From GCA-2717185 sp964474755 (lineage in GTDB: Bacteria > Pseudomonadota > Alphaproteobacteria > UBA8366 > GCA-2717185): 64,000 nt of DNA. The DNA is taken from assembly GCA_964474755.1 (NCBI GenBank), contig CAYYUG010000001.1, positions 1-64,000 on the forward strand, read 5' to 3'. Positions within the stretch are counted from its first letter, which is position 1, and every line of letters starts with the position of its first letter. The notes beneath the pieces were generated by a model, which did not search any database, was not told the origin of the DNA, and worked only from the letters and a program-made list of their open reading frames with translations. A program made the translations under genes and the position numbers. Positions 1-8,608 of this stretch are shown in pieces.

Positions 1-48
1 AGGTCGCCTAGCACAACGGCCGATGTTCAGGGCAAGAGACGGATCATC

Positions 49-334
49 ATGGTGAGGCAAAACGTTCACATTAGAACAATAACGCTGAACCAGCCGGAAA
101 AAAAGTGCTTAACGACGACCTTGGTTGGGCATCGTCACTGCCATCGAAGAGGCGGCGACCGACAATTCGGTAATGGTCGTCGCCTTGACGGGAGGTTGGG
201 ACCCCTTATGCAGCAGGCTCGACTTGAGGGAAGACCGTCAACTGGAACTGGCTCAATATTCGGCCCGGAATTTTCAGCTCGATGATATCGTCTGGTTCGG
301 CCGCTTTGTAGCCGTGCCGGGGCAGCGGTGCTAA
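49..334 (+). pseudogene. Enoyl-CoA hydratase/isomerase N-terminal relic
   Basis: Two overlapping frames together resemble the first third of a crotonase. Frame 1 from 49 reads RTITLNQPEK, the usual substrate-pocket entry strand. From about 125 frame 2 continues with IVTAIEEAATDNSV and VVALTGGWDPLCSRLDL, which matches the LTG-x-FC-x-G-x-DL oxyanion-hole region of the family. The frame change falls near the A-rich run at about 100-115. Nothing beyond about 235 looks like the rest of a crotonase, so both a frameshift and loss of the C-terminal two thirds are inferred. The Gly of the oxyanion signature is also changed. Probably a dead gene fragment upstream of the intact GNAT gene. Confidence 0.6.
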
Positions 335-413
335 TAGCCCGCAAGTCCGCGGCATCAATGGAGTGATCGTCGGCAGGCCACACGGGTCTATAGAAGAACA
401 CAAAAGGTGAGCC

Positions 414-1112
414 ATGAGTGTGAAAGAACAACCGGTTGGCTTCAACGTCGATTGGACCCCCGCAATTGCACCTGCGCGCACACCGATACCAGGTCGATTT
501 GTTACCTTGGAGCCAATCGATGCTGAACGGCATGACAAAGCCCTGTGGGATGCCAAAGGTGACGACCCAGCGCTCTGGACCTACTTGTTCGATAACCCTT
601 TTGACGATTTCCTATCCTTCCAGGACTGGCTTAAAAAATGTGCTCAGCCAGACGACCCGCTCTGCTTTGCCATCATTGACAACGCGGCTGGCAAGGCCAA
701 GGGAATGGCGAGCTATATGCGGATTGTGCCAGACCATGGCGTCATCGAGATAGGATCGATCTGGTTTGGTCCCACCATTCAACGGCGCCGTGAAGCTACT
801 GAGGCGATCTACCTACTCGCCCGCCATGTCTTTGAGGAGTTGGGATACCGACGACTAGAATGGAAATGCGATTCCTTAAACGCCCCGTCTCGGCGCGCAG
901 CAAAACGCTTTGGCTTCAGCTATGAGGGACTGTTCAGGCAGGCGATCGTTTATAAGAACCGCAATCGCGACACTACTTGGTATGGGATGATTGACAGTGA
1001 TTGGCCTGAAATTCGCACCGCCTTCGACGCGTGGCTTGAACCGGCGAATTTCGACGTGGACGGCAACCAGAAAACGCCTCTAGCTGCGCGCCGGGATTTC
1101 GGTACCGATTAA
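414..1112 (+). CDS. GNAT-family N-acetyltransferase (RimJ/RimL type)
   Basis: Predicted cytoplasmic acetyl-CoA-dependent N-acetyltransferase of 232 residues. The N-terminal part has the RimJ/RimL opening (GRFVTLEPIDAERH, about 27-40). The acetyl-CoA pyrophosphate loop is QRRREATEA at about 123-131, and the beta5/alpha4 part is NAPSRRAAKRFGF at about 156-168, followed by YEGLFRQ. The start is supported by AAAGGTGA five bases upstream. The acceptor could be a ribosomal-protein N-terminus, a small amine or an antibiotic; the sequence does not say. It stands alone on the plus strand, converging on the PhyH gene 13 bases downstream. Family assignment is firm, substrate unknown. Confidence 0.88.
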   Translation: MSVKEQPVGFNVDWTPAIAPARTPIPGRFVTLEPIDAERHDKALWDAKGDDPALWTYLFDNPFDDFLSFQDWLKKCAQPDDPLCFAIIDNAAGKAKGMASYMRIVPDHGVIEIGSIWFGPTIQRRREATEAIYLLARHVFEELGYRRLEWKCDSLNAPSRRAAKRFGFSYEGLFRQAIVYKNRNRDTTWYGMIDSDWPEIRTAFDAWLEPANFDVDGNQKTPLAARRDFGTD

Positions 1113-1125
1113 GGGCCACTAAAAG

Positions 1126-1950
1126 CTATGCGACTGCTGCCTTCTCCAACGTTAGCAACGCATTGTCGCCGATTGGGACGAGTTTCACGATGTCACGGTT
1201 TAACAAGAACGGGCTGCGGTGCGGCCGTCGCTGTTGGTCGCCATCAACCTGATTATCGAAGCGATTAAACACGTAAAACATTAGATTACGGGGCGCATCC
1301 GAATTATTAGCGCCCGAGCTGTGCGGTGTTAGGCAATCAAAAAAAATAACGGTGCCGGCCTTTCCTATCATTGCAACTGGCGGTGTCTCTTTAATCAACT
1401 CTTCAACTGTCTCCGACGCCAGAGAATTCAATGCGTATCCCGTGCTTTCCGTATCATAAAAATAATTAAGCGTCCCCTTTGCGTGAACCTTCGGCATCAT
1501 CATCAGCGGAGCGTTATTTTCTGTGCAGTCAGTAACCAACACCAACGCAGTCATCATCTTCGGTGCAGGAATGCCGTCGTGATACCAACTCGGAAAATCC
1601 TGATGCCACTGCCACGCAGCACCTTTGTCGGCCTTCGGTTTTGCATTTAACCGAGATTGGTACAAATAAACTTCGCCATCTAGCAACTGCCGAACCGGTC
1701 CCAAAATTCGGGGAAGACGGAAAACCGCATCAAAGGCTTGGGAATCAAGTCCCGGTGAATATGAAGAGCGTAATCCACCGCTTTCCGTGATCACGTTTGC
1801 GTCAGCATGGCCACGCTGAGTGCCCTGCAGCATTGGCACATCGCCCTGCAATAATGCCATCTCCGCGTCATTCAACAATCCGGGAAAGACCAGGTATCCA
1901 TCCTGCTGGTATTTCGCGACCTGTTTTTCAGTTAACTTCATAAGCGTCAT
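1126..1950 (-). CDS. Phytanoyl-CoA dioxygenase (PhyH) family protein
   Basis: Non-haem Fe(II)/2-oxoglutarate oxygenase of 274 residues. The opening EKQVAKYQQDGYLVFPGLL is the family's N-terminal signature. The iron triad is H116 and D118 (WHQDFP) with distal H210 (TPHSSGANNS); R221 in PRNLMF is placed to bind the 2-oxoglutarate carboxylate. Length is normal for PhyH and ectoine-hydroxylase-like proteins. The substrate cannot be read from sequence, but the setting among CoA enzymes makes an acyl-CoA or small acid plausible. The first ATG has TAGGAAA immediately upstream; the Met at residue 4 is an alternative. It is divergent from the TPP enzyme at 2091 with 140 bases between. Confidence 0.9.
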   Translation of the reverse strand: MTLMKLTEKQVAKYQQDGYLVFPGLLNDAEMALLQGDVPMLQGTQRGHADANVITESGGLRSSYSPGLDSQAFDAVFRLPRILGPVRQLLDGEVYLYQSRLNAKPKADKGAAWQWHQDFPSWYHDGIPAPKMMTALVLVTDCTENNAPLMMMPKVHAKGTLNYFYDTESTGYALNSLASETVEELIKETPPVAMIGKAGTVIFFDCLTPHSSGANNSDAPRNLMFYVFNRFDNQVDGDQQRRPHRSPFLLNRDIVKLVPIGDNALLTLEKAAVA

Positions 1951-2090
1951 TTTCCTAATTTGAGCGAATCCTTCGTACGTCTATTCAGACAGAAAGAACA
2001 CCGAATGTAAATTTCGAGCGAAAGCCGCCTGGAAGGTGGTAGGACTTATCTGCTATCTAAGCAGGGAAATCATCGGCAGGAATACTACAT

Positions 2091-3937
2091 ATGAACCAAA
2101 TTTCCGGCGCTGAGGCGTTGGTAAAGATGCTACAATTACACGGCGTTGACACTGTGTTTGGTCTGTGCGGGGATACCACTCTTCCCCTGTACGACGCACT
2201 GTATCGCACCGGGGATGGCATCCGCCACATTTTAACTCGCGACGAGCGGCATGCCGCCTACATGGCAGACGGTTACGCACGGGTCAGCGGCAAGGTCGGT
2301 GTCTGCGAGGGGCCGAGCGGTGGCGGTGCTACATACATCCTCCCGGGTGTGGTGGAAGCCAACGAATCTTCGGTCCCCATCTTGGCAATCACGACAGATA
2401 TCTCGGTCACCGGGCGCGGGAAATACACGCTGACGGAACTCGACCAAAACGCGCTATACCGACCGCTCACTAAATGGAACCAGGTGGTCGACACAGCGGC
2501 ATCGCTGCCGTCCCTTGTGCGTACTGCATTCGCCGAGATGACCACAGGCAAACCCGGCGCGGCGCATCTCGGGCTACCCTTCGACGTGCAACGCCAACCA
2601 GTCGATGCTGACGATATCTGGGCGCAGGCCGAACTCGGCCNNNNNNNNNNNNNNNNNNNNNNNNNNNNNNNNNNNNNNNNNNNNNNNNNNNNNNNNNNNN
2701 NNNNNNNNNNNNNNNNNNNNNNNNNNNNNNNNNNNNNNNNGTGCAACGCCAACCAGTCGATGCTGACGATATCTGGGCGCAGGCCGAACTCGGCCGATAT
2801 CCGGCCCGTCGCACCAGTCCCGATCCTGAGGCGATCGAGATAGCTGCAGACGTTCTTATGTCGGCGTTAAAGCCTGTTTTCATTTGCGGAGGCGGCGTGG
2901 TGATTGCCGGGGCGGAGGCCGAGCTGACCAGTCTGGCTGAACTACTCGATGCACCGGTCGCGACCACGGTTAGTGGCCAGGGTGCGATCTCGGACCGACA
3001 CCCACTCGCCGTTGGCGTGGTCGGCAGTAATGGTGGTGTGCCAGAGACACGTGCCATTGTCGAGGAGGCGGACCTGGTGATGTTCGTAACCTGCCGCGCC
3101 GGTTCAGTGACAACTGAGCGGTGGCGCCACCCGGCACCAGGCAAAGCAATGATCGTACAGATCGATGTCGACCCTCGCGTAATTGGTGCCAACTACCAAC
3201 CGGATGCCACAGTGCTTGGTGACGCACTGCCCGTACTGCAAGCATTAGTCGATGCAGTCGCTAAGCGCCAGGACAAGCGTGGAGTTGGTGACGCGGCGAT
3301 GCGGGTCACCACTGCTCGCAAGGCCAAGTTCGACGCCTTCAAAAAACTGGCGCAAGCCGAGACACGGCCGATAAAGCCGGAACGCATCGTCGCCACCCTT
3401 CAAGACGTGTTACCCGGCGATGCAATCGTTGTTTGCGATCCGGGTACACCCTGCCCTTATTTTTCTGCTTTCTATGATCAAGTAGAGACTGGACGGCATT
3501 TCATCTCCAATCGTGCGCACGGTGCTCTAGGCTTCGCCATGTCGGCCGCGATCGGCGCGCATTTTGGTCGACCGAATGCGACTACCGTCGCAGTGATGGG
3601 TGACGGCAGCTTCGGTATGTGCGTAGGCGAACTCGAAACAATCGTCCGCTTGAACCTGCCAATCACACTCGTTGTTGTTTCAAATAACGTTTTCGGCTGG
3701 ATCAAGGCTGGACAAAAATCAGGATACGAGGAACGATACTATTCAGTAGACTTCAGCCAATCCGATCATGCCCGTATAGCAGCAGCCTACGGTGTGAAAT
3801 CTTGGACTGTTGAGAACCCAGCGGATTTAGCCGACACATTGCGCGCCGCCGTCGACGTAGCTGGCCCAAGCCTGGTCGATATTGTTACCCAGCCCCTGCA
3901 GGAAGCGCAGGCCCCTGTTAGCGAATGGGTGGCATGA
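2091..3937 (+). CDS. Thiamine-diphosphate-dependent enzyme (acetolactate synthase/benzoylformate decarboxylase superfamily), interrupted by a scaffold gap
   Basis: Large TPP enzyme with three domains. The N-terminal PYR domain carries the conserved activator Glu (DERHAAYMADGYAR, E52). The central domain is typical (PVFICGGGVVIAGAE). The C-terminal PP domain has the Mg/TPP motif GDGSFGM ending about 27 residues later in VSNN. The 100-N gap at 2641-2740 is artificial: the 55 bases before it (2586-2640) are repeated exactly after it (2741-2795). Collapsing the repeat and removing the Ns gives one intact frame of 563 codons plus stop. It could be an acetolactate synthase-like, sulfopyruvate or phenylglyoxylate-type decarboxylase. 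The stop overlaps the VOC gene start by ATGA, so the two are translationally coupled and probably work on one substrate. Confidence 0.88.
2586..2795. other. Scaffold gap (100 N) flanked by an unmerged 55-bp contig overlap
   Basis: Positions 2641-2740 are N. Bases 2586-2640 and 2741-2795 are identical over 55 bases, beginning GTGCAACGCC and ending CTCGGCC. This is the signature of two overlapping contigs that the scaffolder placed end to end with a default gap instead of merging them. The coding frame confirms it: removal of one copy plus the Ns restores an uninterrupted TPP-enzyme frame. It is not a biological repeat. Confidence 0.95.
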
Positions 3938-4842
3938 TGAGAAAATTCCAGCAATTACCGCAAGACGACGAGATTTTCCTAGACCATCACGGACATTTCG
4001 TACCCAATATGGACCAAGCCAGCGAAGCGCTGGAACGTCTTGGTTTCCAGCTCACCCCATACACCGCACATACCATGCGCACTTCACCGGACGATGATCC
4101 CAAACCCTCCGGCACCGGAAACCGCTGCATAATGCTACGCGAGAGTTATATAGAAGTGCTCTGCGCCGAAGGTGACGCACCTATGGCGAAGCAACTGCGT
4201 GAAGCAGTGCAACGCTACACGGGCATTCATCTGATGGCCTTCACGTCAACCAATGCAGAAGCGCAACACGCGCGCCTCAGCGCGGCGGGATTTGAAATGC
4301 AGCCTTTAGTCCACCTAACCCGACAGGTCGAGGGCGGCACCCTGCGTTTCTCCGTGGTACGTATGATCCACGGTCAGATGGCAGAGGGCCGCATCCAATT
4401 CCTAACCCACAACACGCCAGACCTGCTGTGGCGCGAAGAATTGATGGAGCACCCCAATAAGGTTATCTCTATGACCGACGTAGTGATGGCAAGCGCCGAC
4501 CCTCAAGAGGCTGTGCAGCGCTTCGAACGCTATCTTGGTTTCACACCATCGGCCTGCGAGGGCGGCAGTCGGTTTTCCCTTGGCCGGGGTAGCCTAACCA
4601 TACTAACTGCCGAGGCTTTCCAGGCCGCCCTGCCCGGAGCCGAAATCCCAAATTTGCCCTACATCGGCGGATACAGTCTGCAGTCCGAAAATTTAAAAAC
4701 GACAAAGGCGATCCTAAACGGCAACGGAATAGAAACACAGGAAATCGCTCTCAATACAATTCGTGTGGAACCACTTCCAGCGCTCGGCTCAACAATGATT
4801 TTCACGCAGGGCGACGCTGTAGCACCGTGGATGGCGTATTAG
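3934..4842 (+). CDS. VOC-superfamily (glyoxalase-like) protein
   Basis: About 302 residues with the paired beta-alpha-beta-beta-beta layout of glyoxalase-like proteins. The N-terminal half opens LDHHGHFVPNMDQASEALERLGF and contains YIEVLC. The second half begins ISMTDVVMASADP and ends in IRVEPLPALGSTMIF. This resembles the glyoxalase-like domain found in many uncharacterised catabolic proteins; such proteins usually bind a divalent metal and act as isomerases, lyases or dioxygenases. In-frame ATGs lie at 3925, 3934 and 3937. I chose 3934 because it overlaps the upstream stop in an ATGA junction. The coupling suggests it acts on the substrate or product of the TPP enzyme. Confidence 0.8.
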   Translation: MMRKFQQLPQDDEIFLDHHGHFVPNMDQASEALERLGFQLTPYTAHTMRTSPDDDPKPSGTGNRCIMLRESYIEVLCAEGDAPMAKQLREAVQRYTGIHLMAFTSTNAEAQHARLSAAGFEMQPLVHLTRQVEGGTLRFSVVRMIHGQMAEGRIQFLTHNTPDLLWREELMEHPNKVISMTDVVMASADPQEAVQRFERYLGFTPSACEGGSRFSLGRGSLTILTAEAFQAALPGAEIPNLPYIGGYSLQSENLKTTKAILNGNGIETQEIALNTIRVEPLPALGSTMIFTQGDAVAPWMAY

Positions 4843-4967
4843 TTAAACGCCACGAAGAGTGCAACTACCTTTCATGTCCCACTATCGTCGGAGGCCGACG
4901 CCTCGTCCTTCAGTGAAAATGGACACCGGACCAACAAAGATTGCGATTTAGTTCGCTCGAGGACGTC

Positions 4968-5279
4968 CTAAATTGGCACCTCAACCTCAAGTAGTGGCGC
5001 ATGTTGTTGTGCACCGTAGACGTCGGTGTCGCCAAGATCACCGGCACTGACAAGCCTTGGCAAGGTTGCCTTAAAGGCAAGACCAGCGTCGTAGACAGTG
5101 AACAAAATATCCTCCTCCTTAACGCCGTAGAGTTTGACGAAGAGTTGTGGGCAGATGATCCCGGTCGCCTTTACCTTTTCAAAGGTTTCTAGATCAGAGA
5201 AAACTGCGTCGATTGTCAGTTCAAAGGGGCCGGCATTCTTGCTTTTACAGACCGCCACAATATCCTTGAGTTTTGGCAT
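4968..5279 (-). CDS. DUF4387 family protein
   Basis: Small protein of 103 residues with the DUF4387 hallmark near its start (VCKSKNAGPFELTIDAVF, about 10-27) and a C-terminal LLEVEVPI. DUF4387 proteins are very often encoded directly after AtuA-like (DUF1446) proteins, or fused to them. Here it begins two bases after the stop of the AtuA-like gene, so the two probably form one complex. The biochemical role of the family is not established. It is the last gene of the minus-strand operon that begins at 11706. Confidence 0.88.
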   Translation of the reverse strand: MPKLKDIVAVCKSKNAGPFELTIDAVFSDLETFEKVKATGIICPQLFVKLYGVKEEDILFTVYDAGLAFKATLPRLVSAGDLGDTDVYGAQQHAPLLEVEVPI

Positions 5280-5281
5280 AG

Positions 5282-6649
5282 TCAGTTCCTGACGTCTTCG
5301 TATTCTATCGGGAACATCTCTAGAGCGTCTTTTGGCTCGACAATATGGTAGACGCTAAAGCGATAGGCTGGTCCGCATTCGATATCGCTTGGTGAGAAAG
5401 GAAAGGCCATATTGCCCTCCTTGCACAACCGGCCCGGAAAATCGAGATGGAGGGTGCTGACCCGTGCGACCGAGAGCACCGTGCTGGCCATTTCCTGCGT
5501 GTCGGCGATGACCTCCACTAGGATGCCGAGTTCATGCGAAGGGTCGCTAGCCAACGGCTCACGAGACGCCATGACCCCGTCGCGGCCATAGGCGCGGAAC
5601 ATCAGTTTGTAGCACGAAGGATCGACGCCCATAGATTCCACCTTCGTACGCACTGCCTCGCGCACCAAGCCGAGATAATCCTCTGACTGGCTGATAAGCA
5701 GCGGGTCACGAGTACCGCATATGGTAATCGCTCGGTAACCCATATGCTGCGCACCCTCTATCTTTACAGTGTACTTGTCATCAGTAGACCAGCGCATACC
5801 GGAAACCATGGCAGAGCGGCTATTCACCGTCTCGAAACGGCAATTAGTCGTATCCAGAAGCCCGCCCGGCTCCTGGAATAGGTTCGGGCTGGCATTCTCG
5901 TGCAGGCTCTGGTTAGCAAGCGACGTCGGGGTACAGATTTTGTCTGGGTTTGGAGGCTCACAGATGACACCATTGTCCTTTATCGTGACATGCATGCAGT
6001 CATGTCCCTTTGGCACAGCGCCTGCCGCGGCGCATTCCAGCATCTTGCCGGAGTACCATGACGGCCCCGGCTCAATTTGGCCCCGCATTGCGCAGGCAGC
6101 AAAGGGTGCGGGATCCGTGCTACGCCCAGCAAGCACCACCTGTGCTCCCGCATCCAGCGCTGCCATGTAAGGCTCTGGCCCCATACAACCGACGATGCGC
6201 TCGGAGTCTTCGATATCATCTTCTGTCAACGCACCCACATTGCGCATCGACTTCACCTTGCCATCCGCGAGTTGCTGCTTGATCCAGCTCTTTTCCTGTT
6301 CGGCGTGGATCGTCGCCATCTTGAAGCTGAGCCCTTCCTCTCGCGCGATCTCACGGGTCAGTTCTGCCATTACTTCAAGATGCGGTTCACCGCCGGCGCC
6401 ACCGCAGCTACCAATGGTCACCGGAACGCCTTCCGTGACAGCAGCCTGCAGCATCAGTTTAAGATCCCGCTTCATGGCCAGACGCGAATTCAAAGTCTTG
6501 CCGGAACCGAGATAATGTGGACCCGGATCAGTACTGCCCCCGTCGCAGCCAATCATGTCGACGCCCATAGCCACGCCACGCTTGATTGATTCCTCCGGGA
6601 ACCCATAACCCAAAATACCGCTGGTCGATAGCAACCGATATTCCGCCAT
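5282..6649 (-). CDS. AtuA-like (DUF1446) acyclic terpene utilisation family protein
   Basis: 455 residues. The N-terminus STSGILGYGFPEESIKRG and the following CDGGSTDPGPHYLGSG are the characteristic AtuA/DUF1446 block, and SCGGAGGEPH follows at about 110-120. The family is named from acyclic terpene utilisation in Pseudomonas, where its exact reaction is undefined; members occur in many other catabolic clusters. The reading frame is open to 6721, but I place the start at 6649. That ATG has AGGAGAAGGAG upstream, and the longer version would overlap the TauD gene by 50 bases. The gene sits 19 bases after TauD and two bases before DUF4387, so the three are co-transcribed. Confidence 0.87.
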   Translation of the reverse strand: MAEYRLLSTSGILGYGFPEESIKRGVAMGVDMIGCDGGSTDPGPHYLGSGKTLNSRLAMKRDLKLMLQAAVTEGVPVTIGSCGGAGGEPHLEVMAELTREIAREEGLSFKMATIHAEQEKSWIKQQLADGKVKSMRNVGALTEDDIEDSERIVGCMGPEPYMAALDAGAQVVLAGRSTDPAPFAACAMRGQIEPGPSWYSGKMLECAAAGAVPKGHDCMHVTIKDNGVICEPPNPDKICTPTSLANQSLHENASPNLFQEPGGLLDTTNCRFETVNSRSAMVSGMRWSTDDKYTVKIEGAQHMGYRAITICGTRDPLLISQSEDYLGLVREAVRTKVESMGVDPSCYKLMFRAYGRDGVMASREPLASDPSHELGILVEVIADTQEMASTVLSVARVSTLHLDFPGRLCKEGNMAFPFSPSDIECGPAYRFSVYHIVEPKDALEMFPIEYEDVRN

Positions 6650-6668
6650 AATGTCGCTCCTTCTCCTG

Positions 6669-7712
6669 TTAGTCTCGCTTTGCCGCATAGGGGTTGACCC
6701 CACCACGTGGCCCTGTGCCAAGCCGGTCGGCTACAGCTGGCAGCAACGGTCGGCCGTTTGGCACATTCAGCCATTGCCGCAGCAAGAGCCGCTTGGCGGC
6801 CGGATCATCTTCATAAGAAGTTCGCGCGTGTAAAATGGTATAGTTGTTGAGCAATTGAATATCACCGGTCTGAAAACCCATATCGAAACGAATGTCCTTT
6901 CGCATCGCCAGCGCTTCAACCGCAAGCACTGCCTCATGTTCCAAATCACTTAATGCCTCGCCAGTCTTCTCCGCGCCACGCTCAATTTGCTTGGCATTGT
7001 AGTAACAGGTCAGGAACCCGTCGCAGTTGCTGAATACCGGGATACGCTGTGGGGAAGTCGCATCCGGGGCATCGGTCGGACCCTTACCGGCATAGTCTAT
7101 ACGAAATCCCCGGCATAGCGGTCCCAAATAGTTGGGATGATTTTCGCAGATTTCATTGTAAACAGTCGCCGCACTAGAAATTGTGCTAAGCCCGCCGTTA
7201 CTTGCTGGACGAACACAAAACAGCCCGACGATATCGCAGGGGTCGACATGCGGGCGCAACCGCGCGTTGCTCGAGTGGCCACGTACATTATTGTCCCCGT
7301 AGTCGTTGCCCAAATCCTCGATTTCATGAAGCAGAGCACCCTCCGGATTTTGGGTAACAGGGGACCCGATGTGCCGACCCAAACCCCAGAATAGGACACG
7401 CGCCTCCTCGCGTGAATAATTTGGTAGTCGGATACCACGAAACAGCACAAATCCCCGCCCATACTCGACCTCAACTATGGCCGCCGACAGCTTCGCTGCC
7501 ACAGTGGGGAGCGGAAAATTTTCTCGCCTCAATTCAGTAACCGGTTTTCCAGATCCCAGGGCTAATTGGAGCGCTGTCTCGATTTCCTCAATATCGCTGT
7601 CTGTGAAATGATGAAGCCACGATCGGTCGCTCTCGAAATCCTTGGCGTACCAAACACAGGGTCCAGTCGCCTGACCTTCCAGTCGCCAACTTGTGGGAGC
7701 ATTCGTGTTCAT
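6669..7712 (-). CDS. TauD/TfdA-family 2-oxoglutarate dioxygenase
   Basis: 347 residues, somewhat longer than classical TauD, and of the gamma-butyrobetaine-hydroxylase-like size. The iron ligands are visible as H155 and D157 (RPHVDPCD) and H295 (ILHART); R312 (LLLRQW) would bind 2-oxoglutarate. A conserved LFRGIRLP strand at about 90-97 precedes the fold core. It hydroxylates an unknown small carboxylated substrate. It lies fifth in the seven-gene minus operon, after the SDR (48-base gap) and before the AtuA-like gene, a position consistent with hydroxylation followed by dehydrogenation. Fold and metal site are secure, substrate unknown. Confidence 0.9.
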   Translation of the reverse strand: MNTNAPTSWRLEGQATGPCVWYAKDFESDRSWLHHFTDSDIEEIETALQLALGSGKPVTELRRENFPLPTVAAKLSAAIVEVEYGRGFVLFRGIRLPNYSREEARVLFWGLGRHIGSPVTQNPEGALLHEIEDLGNDYGDNNVRGHSSNARLRPHVDPCDIVGLFCVRPASNGGLSTISSAATVYNEICENHPNYLGPLCRGFRIDYAGKGPTDAPDATSPQRIPVFSNCDGFLTCYYNAKQIERGAEKTGEALSDLEHEAVLAVEALAMRKDIRFDMGFQTGDIQLLNNYTILHARTSYEDDPAAKRLLLRQWLNVPNGRPLLPAVADRLGTGPRGGVNPYAAKRD

Positions 7713-7760
7713 CGAACTAAATGATTAGGTATCAAGTGAATTCAAGCAGCATATGCTGTG

Positions 7761-8519
7761 CTATAGTGCGAATTTGTGCATACCACCATCGACATGGATA
7801 ACCTCACCGGTTATGTAGCGCGCCAGCGGCGAACACAGGAAGGCTATCAGATAGCCCATATCCTCTGGCTCGCCGAAATATCCTGCAGGTATCTCCGATT
7901 TAGCAAATCTCTCTCGTTCCTCCGGGTCAGGATGCAGGCGTTCGAGAATCTGTTCGCTGTTGATGCGACCCGGCGGCAGGCTGTTCACTGTCACACCCTC
8001 CGCAGCCACAATCCGCGACAACCCCTTCGCCCACATATGGACCGCGCCCTTGGCTGCGTTCGCGACATTCACTCCGCGCGGCTCGCTTGAACCTGTGATG
8101 TTGATAACACGGCCGAATTTGCGTTCCCGCATGCCGGGGATGAATTGATGGGTGAGTTGCCTCAGCATCTCAAAGTTGAGCGTCATGCCCTCATGCCATA
8201 CATCAACCGGCGCATCCCAGGGAATTGGGCGCGAGCCACCGGCACTGTTGACCAGAATATCCAGGGCATCAAAAGCTTCGTAAACGCGTTCGCGAATCTG
8301 CTCAGGCGCCCCCTGACGCGTAACGTCTTCGACAATGACGATAGGCCGCTCAAACCCCGCACCGGCGATCTCGTCGGCTAGCTCGTTCAGCAAAGATTCC
8401 CGTCGCGCCACGAGCGCCACGCGGCAACCCTCGTTTGCCATGATCTTTGCGGTGCCCAAACCAATTCCACGGCTAGCGCCGGTAATAAGGCATGATTTTC
8501 CAGTGAGTTGTAAATCCAT
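7761..8519 (-). CDS. SDR-family oxidoreductase lacking the catalytic tyrosine
   Basis: 252 residues with a complete Rossmann cofactor site: TGASRGIG (13-20), NSAGG (91-95) and the C-terminal YITGEVIHVDGG typical of FabG-like proteins. The active-site region is unusual. Ser is present (ITGSSEPRG, 144-145) and Lys is present (K157), but the residue four before Lys, normally Tyr, is Ala (VANAAKGAVH, A153). A classical SDR redox reaction needs that Tyr, so this may be a divergent SDR clade with another proton donor, or a non-redox enzyme. It lies within the minus operon between the hydrolase and TauD genes. Confidence 0.85.
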   Translation of the reverse strand: MDLQLTGKSCLITGASRGIGLGTAKIMANEGCRVALVARRESLLNELADEIAGAGFERPIVIVEDVTRQGAPEQIRERVYEAFDALDILVNSAGGSRPIPWDAPVDVWHEGMTLNFEMLRQLTHQFIPGMRERKFGRVINITGSSEPRGVNVANAAKGAVHMWAKGLSRIVAAEGVTVNSLPPGRINSEQILERLHPDPEERERFAKSEIPAGYFGEPEDMGYLIAFLCSPLARYITGEVIHVDGGMHKFAL

Positions 8520-8608
8520 AAAAAGCTCCCATGTCCTTATAGCTTGGCTTCACTAATTATATGCCCAGTCCTCTCGGGCGAGCGGTAATTTAAACCGGCA
8601 TTCAAATT

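Noticed and set aside
2586..2795. 55-base direct repeat around a gap
   Set aside because: Best explained as an unmerged contig overlap, not a biological repeat or att site.
4886..4900. Hairpin CGTCGG-AGG-CCGACG between the convergent VOC and DUF4387 genes
   Set aside because: Stem of six with a three-base loop and no following T-run; too weak to call a terminator.
6077..6589. 170-codon plus-strand frame inside the AtuA-like gene
   Set aside because: Antisense shadow; the minus strand encodes the recognised AtuA signatures.
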